NCBI GenBank assembly: GCA_009783525.1
Contig: WRDG01000111.1
Span: 1-7,616, forward strand
Direction of reading: 5' to 3'
Origin: Defluviitaleaceae bacterium
Lineage (GTDB): Bacteria; Bacillota; Clostridia; Lachnospirales; WQUN01
DNA length: 7,616 nucleotides
Part shown: piece after piece, positions 1 through 5,708 of the stretch
Layout: each line of letters starts with the position of its first letter
How positions within the stretch are numbered: position 1 is the stretch's first letter
Made by a program: the position numbers and the translations under genes
The notes under the pieces: generated by a model
What the model was told of the DNA's origin: nothing
What the model saw: the letters and a program-made list of their open reading frames with translations, nothing else
The model's database searches: none

Positions 1-109
1 CACCGAGCAAATCGGCAGATATACTCGTCTTTGAATTGACCAGCGTAAATTCTTTTACGAGGCTCTGATAATACTTATGCCGCTTGCCCGCCGCTAATAT
101 TACAGTCAT
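1..109 (-). CDS. possible 5' end of an unidentified gene (partial, runs off the window)
   Basis: Reading the minus strand, one frame is open from an ATG at 109-107 to the window edge (36 codons) and starts MTVILAAGKRHKYYQSLVKE. The other two minus frames hit stops within a few codons, and all three plus frames are closed within about 90 bases. The open frame extends upstream to a TAA at 148-146. The intervening codons are hydrophobic (FFIIATGGYL), so a TTG at 112-110 or a rarer start could give an N-terminal membrane segment. The only SD-like match is a weak GGGCGG about 7 bases before the ATG. It lies 78 bp after the FHA gene on the same strand with no clear terminator between, so co-transcription is possible. 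I do not recognise the product. DUF6382-FHA genes are often near Tad-type pilus genes, but nothing visible here confirms that. Confidence 0.35.
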   Translation of the reverse strand, partial: MTVILAAGKRHKYYQSLVKEFTLVNSKTSISADLLG

Positions 110-131
110 CAAATATCCGCCCGTTGCAATA

Positions 132-149
132 ATAAAAAATATTTTTTAT
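132..149. repeat. 18-bp AT-only perfect palindrome
   Basis: ATAAAAAAT is followed directly by ATTTTTTAT, a perfect palindrome with no loop, between the FHA gene stop and the possible gene at the window start. It has no GC stem, so it is not a convincing intrinsic terminator. It may only reflect the AT-rich spacer. Confidence 0.4.
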
Positions 150-187
150 AAAATGCAGTCCGATTGTTAAATATGCAAAAGTTCACT

Positions 188-1582
188 TTAATTAATCGCG
201 CCATTTATTTCTGCTAAACTAAAAACATATTCCAATGTAAAAAATTTTATCACATCGCCGTTTGCAAGCGGCCTTTTTTTATTCGGCATAAGCTTGTAGT
301 CGTTAACGAATGTTCCGCCCATCGAGCCTTCGCCGCTTGTTCCCACATCGGATATAAAAAAACTTTCGGATTCTTTTGTTATAACGGCGTGCTGCTTGCT
401 TATATAGTGTTTCGGTATCAAAAGCTGATTGGACATGACCGTATAGTTTGCGCCGCGTCCGATTTTAAACGGGCTCTCAATTATTTCGACTTTAACGCGG
501 CTTATTGTGTTATCCGGGTTAAGGCAGGTAAGATACCCGTTCGATGTTTTTCGCGCGTTTTTTCCGTCCTCGTCTTCGTTGAAAAAATCATCTTCGTTTT
601 TTTTGTGGCCGCTGTTTATTTCTTTATTTTGTTCTGGTTCGTCATTATCAAAAAAATCGTCGTCACCTAAAACGTCGCTTTTTGTTTTTTCCGGCAACTC
701 ATGCTTAATTGTTTTGTCAAGTCTTTGTTTTAAAGCTGTTGTCATTTTTTCGTTTGTTTCGGTTATCAAAGGTTTTTTATTTTTTACGAAGAATTTGTCG
801 ATTAACCCGCTCTGTTTTTTTTCAGAGTATAGGTCCGAATCATTAATTTTTGATATTTTATGCAATTCGTGCTTTTTTTCGGGATCATGATCCTGCGTTT
901 GATCTTTTTTTGCCTCTGCAGGCTCATCAATTTGTTTTTCAATGTTATCTTCAATGTGCTTTTCAATGTGTTTGTCTGTATGTTTTTCAATTTTTTCTTC
1001 GGTTTGTTTTTTTTCAGTTATTTCGGTATTTTCGGTTGTTTTTGTGTCATATGAAAAACATCCGGCGATTTCATCAAACGAATAATCTTTTTTTATAACG
1101 GAAAAAAATTTATCCAACTCTTTTTTTCGGTCAAATAATTTATCGGACAGATATGACGCAAATCTTTCAAACTCCGCTTTAACGTCGTTTGCGAGCTCCA
1201 CGGGGACATAAGTAAGCAGTACGTCTACTTCGCCGATATACACATATTCGCTGTCGATTATTATACATTCCGGCGAAAGGCGGTGTTTTCCCGCATTGGC
1301 GAGAGCGTATGCCAATGTACCTATAATTTTTGAAAAATCGTCACCGCTTACGCCTTTGCTTTCCGCTAAATCCTTTACGCTTATCCTGTCGCCGACGGTA
1401 TAATAATATATGCTGTCATCGTCTTCCACTTTGCGTTTAAATTCCATCAAACGTAAATCGTAAGCCGCATTCTGCTTTGAAATTATATTGACATGCTCAT
1501 ATTGTTCAATTTCATCGCCCTGGCAAATTATTAAAAATTTATTGTCGTTTAACTCCTTTTCACGATGATTTAAGCGATACAC
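188..1582 (-). CDS. DUF6382 and FHA domain protein
   Basis: This is a cytoplasmic phosphothreonine-binding scaffold of 464 residues with no signal peptide or membrane segment. Residues ~10-178 fit the DUF6382 pattern: an acidic YYYTVGDRISVKDL segment, then IIIDSEYVYIG, then a helical FERFASYLSDKLFD stretch. Residues ~180-345 form a low-complexity linker rich in Lys, Glu, Asp and His. The C-terminal FHA domain (~360-457) keeps the phosphopeptide-binding signature: R376 in IGRG, S395 and H398 in ISKQHA, and N427 in GGTFVND. It should therefore bind phosphothreonine, implying a Ser/Thr kinase elsewhere. The start is GTG, with AGAGG about 7 bases upstream. An in-frame AAGGAG further downstream serves no usable start codon. 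In Clostridia such proteins are known near Tad pilus loci, while the neighbours here are VWA and S41 genes. The domain call is firm and the process served is unknown. Confidence 0.9.
   Translation of the reverse strand: MYRLNHREKELNDNKFLIICQGDEIEQYEHVNIISKQNAAYDLRLMEFKRKVEDDDSIYYYTVGDRISVKDLAESKGVSGDDFSKIIGTLAYALANAGKHRLSPECIIIDSEYVYIGEVDVLLTYVPVELANDVKAEFERFASYLSDKLFDRKKELDKFFSVIKKDYSFDEIAGCFSYDTKTTENTEITEKKQTEEKIEKHTDKHIEKHIEDNIEKQIDEPAEAKKDQTQDHDPEKKHELHKISKINDSDLYSEKKQSGLIDKFFVKNKKPLITETNEKMTTALKQRLDKTIKHELPEKTKSDVLGDDDFFDNDEPEQNKEINSGHKKNEDDFFNEDEDGKNARKTSNGYLTCLNPDNTISRVKVEIIESPFKIGRGANYTVMSNQLLIPKHYISKQHAVITKESESFFISDVGTSGEGSMGGTFVNDYKLMPNKKRPLANGDVIKFFTLEYVFSLAEINGAIN
566..664 (-). 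repeat. duplicated acidic DDFF motif in the FHA protein linker
   Basis: Residues 307-315 (DDDFFDNDE) and 330-339 (EDDFFNEDED) are two copies of an acidic-Phe-Phe-acidic motif 23 residues apart, inside an otherwise low-complexity linker. Retained aromatic pairs in disordered acidic sequence often act as short docking motifs. That role is inference. Confidence 0.6.
923..991 (-). repeat. short in-frame repeats (HIEK type) in the FHA protein linker
   Basis: Residues 198-220 are built of four- to five-residue units of the type (K/D)-H-I-E-K. In DNA the unit TTTTCAATG recurs several times on the plus strand. The length keeps frame, as expected of a slippage-prone charged coiled or disordered spacer. 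Confidence 0.6.
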
Positions 1583-1613
1583 GCCGCACCTCTGGCATAA
1601 ACTTTTTTTGAGG

Positions 1614-1643
1614 ATTATAATTGTGTTATCCGTTTTATGTCAA
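1614..1643 (-). promoter_or_regulatory. sigma-A promoter of the FHA gene
   Basis: On the minus strand a perfect -35 TTGACA (1643-1638) and a perfect -10 TATAAT (1619-1614) are separated by 18 bp. The start site would be near 1607, giving a leader of about 25 nt that contains the AGAGG SD ahead of the GTG start at 1582. It lies after the VWA terminator, so the FHA gene is independently transcribed. Confidence 0.85.
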
Positions 1644-1685
1644 ATAGTTTAAAATAAATAAACATTTGAAAAAAAATATTTTCGC

Positions 1686-1721
1686 AAAAAAACCGCCGTG
1701 ATTATTTCGGCGGTTTTTTTT
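1686..1721. terminator. intrinsic terminator after the VWA gene, symmetric on both strands
   Basis: A-run plus ACCGCCG, a 9-nt loop (TGATTATTT), then CGGCGGT plus a T-run. Because the stem is flanked by A7 on one side and T8 on the other, it reads as a terminator on either strand. On the minus strand it ends the VWA transcript about 25 bp after its stop. No plus-strand gene upstream needs it. Confidence 0.85.
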
Positions 1722-1746
1722 ATGAACAACTAAATTGAAACTCAAT

Positions 1747-2406
1747 TTACTTTTTTTTTCGCTTGATAAAGTCTCTGTTAATTTTTACCGACCAATCATC
1801 GCTCAGCTTTGCGGATGCCGGGGCTGAGCGGTAAGATGAAACCGCTTCCGAAATCGCACGGTAGTTTAGCTCGATGCCTTCTTTGTCGTTATGAAAATTT
1901 TGAGAACGGTTTTTGTCGATGCCGAAACGTCCCGCAGTTTCCGCCGCGTCTATGTTCGCGCCAAGAAAAATAAATTCCCAATTGTTTTCATTCGTTTGCT
2001 TTTCGATCATTAACTTGATTTGACTGTAGTCAAATTCTCTGCTCGCGTTTTCCATTCCGTCGGTCGTAATTACGAACATTACTTTATCGGCTCGGTATGC
2101 GGCGGCGGTATTTTTTTGCACCGAATCGATTTTGTTGATCGTGTTTCCGATCGCATCCAATAACGCCGTATTCCCGCGAACAAAATATTCGGCTTCGGTA
2201 ATGGGGTTAACTGCTTTGATATTTATTCGGTCATGCAAAAACTCAAACCTTTGGTCAAAAAGAACCGTTGTGAGCCTGCATTCGCCGGGTTCCGCCTGTT
2301 GCTTGACAAGCATGGAATTGAAACCTCCGATGGTGTCGCTTTCCATACCGCCCATCGATCCACTGCGGTCTAAAATAAATACAAGCTCAATTGAATTGCT
2401 TTTCAT
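1747..2406 (-). CDS. von Willebrand factor A (VWA) domain protein
   Basis: A 219-residue soluble protein that is almost entirely one VWA domain. The metal-ion-dependent adhesion site is complete: D13-R-S15-G-S17 after the first beta strand (LVFILDRSGSM), T80 in the RGNTALLDAIG loop, and D116 in the VITTDGMEN strand. Mg2+-mediated protein binding is therefore expected. There is no signal peptide or membrane segment, so it should act in the cytoplasm. The C-terminus is basic (KRKKK). The ATG start is supported by GGGAGGA at 2413-2419, 6 bases upstream. It sits 73 bp after the S41 protease, with a terminator between. A weak TAAAAT at 2439-2434 is the only -10-like match, so it may depend on read-through. 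The subfamily is the compact stand-alone VWA type seen in many Firmicutes and phages, and its partner is not known. Confidence 0.88.
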   Translation of the reverse strand: MKSNSIELVFILDRSGSMGGMESDTIGGFNSMLVKQQAEPGECRLTTVLFDQRFEFLHDRINIKAVNPITEAEYFVRGNTALLDAIGNTINKIDSVQKNTAAAYRADKVMFVITTDGMENASREFDYSQIKLMIEKQTNENNWEFIFLGANIDAAETAGRFGIDKNRSQNFHNDKEGIELNYRAISEAVSSYRSAPASAKLSDDWSVKINRDFIKRKKK

Positions 2407-2446
2407 TTGTGTTCCTCCCGTTAGTTTTTCTTCATTTTACATTTGG

Positions 2447-2476
2447 AAAAAAAAACGGGGTCGCCCGCGAGGCGAC
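2447..2476 (-). terminator. intrinsic terminator after the S41 protease gene
   Basis: On the minus strand GTCGCC, loop TCGCG, GGCGAC, then CCCG and nine T residues, starting a few bases after the protease stop codon. The 4-base gap between stem and T-tract may make it leaky, which would allow partial read-through into the VWA gene. Confidence 0.7.
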
Positions 2477-2479
2477 AAA

Positions 2480-3652
2480 TTATTCGCCGTTCAATAAGTC
2501 GATCGCAAATTTTAGCTGGTTGTCATTTTCCGGATCGAGCAGCCCGGCACGCCTTGTCGTCTCTTCATCTGTTTCTATTATATAATCAGGTATTATTCCC
2601 ACATCATGTATACTCGTCCCGTTGGGCGTATAATATTTTGACACGGTAACCTTTACCGCGCTTCCGTCTGATAAATTAAACAAATTTTGGACAATACCCT
2701 TGCCGAATGTTTTCGTCCCTACCAATACTCCGGCATTTAAATCACGCACTGCTCCCGCAAGCACTTCCGACGCGCTCGCGCTGTGTTCGTTGATCAATAA
2801 GACAAGCGGCAAATCAAGCGACATTTCGTCCGATTCATAATATCTTCGTTCACCCTGCTTATTTTCAGTATAAGTTATCAAGCCTCGCGGAAGCAGAAGG
2901 TTTCCTATTTGCGCCACTGTATCAAGCAACCCGCCGGGATTGTTGCGCAAATCCAAAACAAGGCCTGTCATTCCGTTTTGACGCAGTTCGCGCAGTGCCT
3001 GTGCGAATTGCCCAAGCGTTATCCGTTCAAAACTCTTGATGTAAATGTAGCCAATATCCCCGTGCATCGTGTGCGAAACCGTTGGGATGCTTATAACTTC
3101 CCGAATTATAATTATGTCGTATGTATCGTCCGTTTCGGGGCGGTACACGGTGAGCAGAACTTCCGTTCCGGGCGTCCCTTTTGTTACGGAAGTCACTTCA
3201 TGCAGCTGCTTTCCGCGGACGTCGACGCCGTCGACTCCTACCAATTTGTCTCCCGGCACAATGCCTGCCTTGTCTCCCGGAGTTCCGTCATAAACGTTGA
3301 ACACGGTAACAAGTCCGTCTTCCGGTTCTAAATAAACTTCCAAACCGACTCCGCCGTAAACGCCTTCGGTCTGCTCGTTAAACTTTTCCAAATCACTTTC
3401 GTCGAAATACGCCGAATAAGGGTCGCCCAACCCGTATACTAATCCGTCGTACATATATTCAAGCAGTTCGTATTTGTCGAATTCATTTATTGCGTGTTTG
3501 TCTAAAACATCGAAAATTTCGCGGACTTTATGGTTGGGCGCCATTTTGCCTCCCCAAAAATCATTGTCGCGCAAATAAAAAAAGATTACCGTGACGACAA
3601 ACATTATTGCGATCCCGGTAAGCATACCGAAAAAATAACTTTTGTTTTTCAA
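2480..3652 (-). CDS. S41 family C-terminal processing peptidase (CtpA/CtpB-like), membrane-anchored
   Basis: A serine protease of 390 residues that would sit on the outer face of the membrane and cut substrates from their C-termini. Residues 7-26 form one membrane segment (FFGMLTGIAIMFVVTVIFFY) after a short KNKS head. A PDZ domain follows (~95-172, GGVGLEV and AGIVPGDKLVGVDG). The protease core has DLRNNPGG at 234-241, catalytic S293 in EHSASASE, K318 in TFGKG and Q322 in IVQ. The Ser-Lys-Gln spacing of 25 and 4 matches the Bacillus CtpB type. The start is TTG with GGGGG 6 bases upstream, and length is normal for the family. The next gene downstream is the VWA protein, and the divergent neighbour is an AraC regulator. 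CtpB-type enzymes can serve sporulation signalling or envelope quality control, and the sequence does not say which. Confidence 0.95.
   Translation of the reverse strand: MKNKSYFFGMLTGIAIMFVVTVIFFYLRDNDFWGGKMAPNHKVREIFDVLDKHAINEFDKYELLEYMYDGLVYGLGDPYSAYFDESDLEKFNEQTEGVYGGVGLEVYLEPEDGLVTVFNVYDGTPGDKAGIVPGDKLVGVDGVDVRGKQLHEVTSVTKGTPGTEVLLTVYRPETDDTYDIIIIREVISIPTVSHTMHGDIGYIYIKSFERITLGQFAQALRELRQNGMTGLVLDLRNNPGGLLDTVAQIGNLLLPRGLITYTENKQGERRYYESDEMSLDLPLVLLINEHSASASEVLAGAVRDLNAGVLVGTKTFGKGIVQNLFNLSDGSAVKVTVSKYYTPNGTSIHDVGIIPDYIIETDEETTRRAGLLDPENDNQLKFAIDLLNGE
3608..3638. repeat. 31-bp inverted repeat, arm A (inside the S41 gene 5' end)
   Basis: This arm lies in the protease coding sequence, covering the codons for YFFGMLTGIA. 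It is the exact reverse complement of 3774-3804, and the spacer between the arms is 135 bp and includes the protease SD and its candidate promoter. Identity continues for about 9 more bases with two mismatches. Confidence 0.95.
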
Positions 3653-3693
3653 TTTTATCCCCCGTTTATTCTTAACAAAATTTTTTCAAATGC

Positions 3694-3723
3694 ATAATAA
3701 CCTTCGTTTTAATGTTTAAGCAA
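3694..3723 (-). promoter_or_regulatory. candidate promoter of the S41 protease gene
   Basis: On the minus strand TTGCTT (3723-3718) and TATTAT (3699-3694) are 18 bp apart, about 40 bp upstream of the TTG start. Match to consensus is moderate, and the surroundings are AT-rich, so chance matches are likely. Confidence 0.4.
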
Positions 3724-3755
3724 GAAATATGAAAAGTTTCGGAACGCATAAAGTC

Positions 3756-3819
3756 CATCAATGGAAATAAAAATTATTTTTTCGGTATGCTTACCGGGAT
3801 CGCAGTCATCAATGCAAAT
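3756..3819. repeat. 13-bp direct repeats flanking the inverted copy
   Basis: CATCAATGGAAAT at 3756-3768 and CATCAATGCAAAT at 3807-3819 differ at one base and are offset by 51 bp. They bracket the intergenic arm of the 31-bp inverted repeat. This layout suggests a local template-switch or duplication event. Confidence 0.7.
3774..3804. repeat. 31-bp inverted repeat, arm B (intergenic copy of the S41 gene 5' end)
   Basis: An exact inverted copy of 3608-3638. Read on the plus strand in the matching frame it gives YFFGMLTGIA, then VINANYF and a TAG at 3826-3828, so it is a dead fragment and not a gene. It contains a small perfect hairpin CGGTA-TGCT-TACCG at 3783-3796. Confidence 0.95.
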
Positions 3820-3864
3820 TATTTTTAGTGATTAAAGATGCGTTAAATTAAAATTAAAAATAAT

Positions 3865-3892
3865 TTGTTTTTTTAAATTTAAGTGCTATAAT
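3865..3892 (+). promoter_or_regulatory. promoter of the AraC-family regulator gene
   Basis: TTGTTT (3865-3870) and a perfect TATAAT (3887-3892) are separated by 16 bp. The predicted start site near 3899 lies downstream of the ATG at 3895, which argues that translation begins at the GTG or TTG that follows the SD at 3911-3915. Confidence 0.65.
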
Positions 3893-3924
3893 GTATGGTA
3901 TTCAACGCAGAGGAGATGATTTTG

Positions 3925-5169
3925 GTGGATATCAAAGCCCTATTTAACGAACCGGACGGAGATGAAGGAAACAGCATCGTCTTCAAATTGCAACAAATGG
4001 CGATCAACGATATATTCAAAAAAAGCGCTGACGCTGAAATAACCGACTTGGTTCAATACGGCATATTGTTAGACCCTAACGAAGATGTGCTCATGATGAT
4101 CGGCCATATCGACAGGCACGCCGAAACAAAACTTTCGAAGCATATATACGAGCTTCATAAAGAGTCGGCCGCTCTCATGGACGGGTTGTGCAACGTTTTC
4201 GCATATATGTACAGCGATCAGTACATCGTTTGGTTATTGCAGCCGTTTGCGGGCGGCAGCCAGTTGGAAACGCATATAGTGGTCAACGCGCGAACTTCTT
4301 CATTTAAAATGATGTGCTACGAATCGTTCGGCTATTCTATTTCGTTGCTGCTAGCAAGCAGGTTTGTCGCTTGGAACAAACTCAACAGTAAATTTATTTC
4401 CCTTTGCTGGGAATTGTGCGAGTACGAAAATATTTATGACGAAAATACACCAGCAGCCATAAATATCGACTTAGCCGGAACCATCTTCACTGAAGATGAA
4501 ATAATCGAATCTGAAGTAGGACGGATGCTCGAGGGTATCCGACAAAGTTTAAAAAACGGCAGGCAGGAGGTTTTTTACAAGCACTTCAGCATGCTTGTCG
4601 ATAAAGTTTCCGAAGACAGCGGCATTTCTGCAGATCTAACGGCAGACATTATTTTGCAATTAAACCAAATATTTTTTTCGACTATCAGGCAAAAAAAAGC
4701 GGCCGGCATTTTAAAGCCTCTTAACCTCTACAGATATTTAATGAACATAGAGGAGAGCCCGAACCTTGCCGCGCGCATATCCATATACCATAAGCTTGCG
4801 CGGTTGCTTTTTGCAGGAAACAATCCGATTTCATTTGCGGACATAAATGCCGTGCTCCGAAAAATCCGCACTTATGTGCTTGATAACATCGGCAACGACC
4901 TTTCTCTTGTCAAATTATCAGAAATAACAAATTTTAACCCGTCATATCTTTCGCGGCTTTTTAAAATGGCTACGGGCAAAAATATTTTTGGCTATGTACA
5001 CGAAGTCCGGATAAAAAAAGCCTGCATGATGCTCCGGGACAGCTCGGAAAAAATCAATTACATTGCAGCCGCTGTAGGCTACGACAACCAGCAGAGTTTT
5101 TCACGGTTCTTTAAAAAAGAAATGAGCATCAGCCCGGCACAATATAGAGTGCATATTCGAACCATGTAA
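3925..5169 (+). CDS. AraC family transcriptional regulator (YesN-like)
   Basis: A DNA-binding regulator. Numbered from the first in-frame ATG (3895) it has 424 residues. The last ~105 (319-421) form the double helix-turn-helix domain: LSLVKLSEITNFNPSYLSRL is the first helix pair, then GYVHEVRIKKACMML. The second helix pair is INYIAAAVGYDNQQSFSRFF, ending in the standard ISPAQYR. The ~300-residue N-terminal part has no receiver domain and no membrane segment. Residues ~55-160 (GILLDPNEDVLMMIG, YIVWLLQPF) faintly resemble the degenerate GGDEF-like region of YesN regulators, so the ligand is unknown. I prefer the GTG at 3925, 9 bases after AGGAG (3911-3915). TTG 3922 (6 bases) is nearly as good, and ATG 3895 lies before the predicted transcript start. 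It is divergent from the protease and upstream of the secreted protein gene, which it may control. Confidence 0.9.
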   Translation: MDIKALFNEPDGDEGNSIVFKLQQMAINDIFKKSADAEITDLVQYGILLDPNEDVLMMIGHIDRHAETKLSKHIYELHKESAALMDGLCNVFAYMYSDQYIVWLLQPFAGGSQLETHIVVNARTSSFKMMCYESFGYSISLLLASRFVAWNKLNSKFISLCWELCEYENIYDENTPAAINIDLAGTIFTEDEIIESEVGRMLEGIRQSLKNGRQEVFYKHFSMLVDKVSEDSGISADLTADIILQLNQIFFSTIRQKKAAGILKPLNLYRYLMNIEESPNLAARISIYHKLARLLFAGNNPISFADINAVLRKIRTYVLDNIGNDLSLVKLSEITNFNPSYLSRLFKMATGKNIFGYVHEVRIKKACMMLRDSSEKINYIAAAVGYDNQQSFSRFFKKEMSISPAQYRVHIRTM

Positions 5170-5176
5170 ATTAATT

Positions 5177-5212
5177 AAAAACCCGTCGCGAAAATATGCG
5201 ACGGGTTTTTTT
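5177..5212 (+). terminator. intrinsic terminator after the AraC regulator gene
   Basis: AAAAACCCGTCGC, an 8-nt loop (GAAAATAT), GCGACGGGTTTTT and further T residues, starting 7 bp after the TAA stop. The 9-bp GC-rich stem and T-tract are textbook. It separates the regulator transcript from the secreted protein gene. Confidence 0.93.
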
Positions 5213-5420
5213 GTTTTGTTTTTCTTTTTTTTACATGTTTATTAAATATTTTGCGTTTGCAAATTTTTTTTTTACATTTGTTTATTCGTATCGTTCCCTA
5301 AATTTATTTTTGCTTTAAAAAGAAAAAATATTTTTTTTGATTTTAATTAATAAGCAAAATAAAGATAAACGGCTTTATACAAATTTTTTACTTAATGCCC
5401 GGCATTAGATTGTTTTAATC
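5213..5420. other. AT-rich non-coding spacer with T-run direct repeat
   Basis: No supportable gene lies between the AraC terminator and the promoter of the secreted protein. The segment is very T-rich. A motif recurs as T8-ACAT-GTTTATT (5225-5243) and T10-ACAT-TTGTTTATT (5264-5286). The last part holds the palindrome listed separately. Confidence 0.6.
5393..5407. promoter_or_regulatory. 15-bp palindrome, operator candidate
   Basis: TAATGCC-C-GGCATTA is a perfect 7+1+7 palindrome. It ends 13 bp before the candidate -35 at 5421, where an activator would bind. It is the only GC-containing symmetric element in this AT-rich stretch. The binding protein is unknown. Confidence 0.5.
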
Positions 5421-5449
5421 TTGTAATCAAATTGTAACTTTGGTAATAT
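5421..5449 (+). promoter_or_regulatory. candidate promoter of the large secreted protein gene
   Basis: TTGTAA (5421-5426) and TAATAT (5444-5449) are 17 bp apart. TTGTAA is repeated at 5432-5437, and TGGTAA follows at 5441-5446, so the region has direct repeats about one helical turn apart. The implied start site near 5457 gives an unusually long leader of about 250 nt. Confidence 0.45.
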
Positions 5450-5485
5450 GTACAGACGGAACATATTTTTTATGTCAGCGTTATA

Positions 5486-5534
5486 CATTCTGCCAAAATA
5501 AATTAGTTTATTTTTTTTGGTGCTTGGCAGAATG
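5486..5534 (+). repeat. 11-bp perfect inverted repeat enclosing an AT hairpin
   Basis: CATTCTGCCAA (5486-5496) and TTGGCAGAATG (5524-5534) are exact reverse complements, 27 bases apart. Inside, AAAATAAA (5495-5502) and TTTATTTT (5507-5514) form an 8-bp stem with loop TTAG. No T-tract follows the outer stem, so it is not a clear terminator. It could be an RNA structure in the leader or a looping operator pair. Confidence 0.8.
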
Positions 5535-5589
5535 GTTTTGTAATTTTGAAAGAGAGGTGGTCAATAATAAGTTAAAAAACGGCAAGGGA

Positions 5590-5698
5590 GCCTCAACCCA
5601 AAAAAAAAGAGGCAGCGCTTGATTACGTTGAGCGTAACAATGAAGTAAAAAGGGATGCCCGATCCCAAAAAAACGAGGCGAAAGTTTATTTAGGAGGT
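5590..5698 (+). promoter_or_regulatory. structured 5' leader with alternative pairings, ending in the SD
   Basis: Three small perfect hairpins follow each other: GCCTC (5590-5594) with GAGGC (5609-5613); TTACG-TTGAG-CGTAA (5623-5637); and GGGAT-GCCCG-ATCCC (5652-5666). A second GAGGC occurs at 5675-5679, also after a CCC-A7 run, and can compete for the same GCCTC. CCTC (5591-5594) is also complementary to GAGG (5694-5697) within the SD AGGAGGT (5692-5698). The layout is switch-like, but no known riboswitch class is recognised. Confidence 0.45.
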
Positions 5699-5708
5699 AA
5701 CAGTAAAC

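Noticed and set aside
389..1098. Plus-strand ORFs rich in Phe and Ser opposite the FHA gene
   Set aside because: They are antisense shadows of the Lys/Glu/Asn-rich linker, without SDs or domain signatures.
3757..3828. Small plus-strand reading frames in the divergent spacer that include YFFGMLTGIA
   Set aside because: The matching frame is very short and ends at TAG 3826-3828. It is best seen as a duplicated fragment of the protease gene and not an expressed peptide.
5440..5622. 60-codon plus-strand ORF upstream of the secreted protein
   Set aside because: Its TTG start lies within the candidate promoter, it has no SD, and it runs through the inverted repeats. A shorter version from GTG 5557 has its only SD-like bases touching the start codon.
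5570..5698. c-di-GMP-I (GEMM) riboswitch, suggested by AAAAAACGGCAAGG
   Set aside because: The tetraloop and the second conserved GGACGCAAAGCC-like block are absent, so the resemblance is limited to one short AC-rich stretch.
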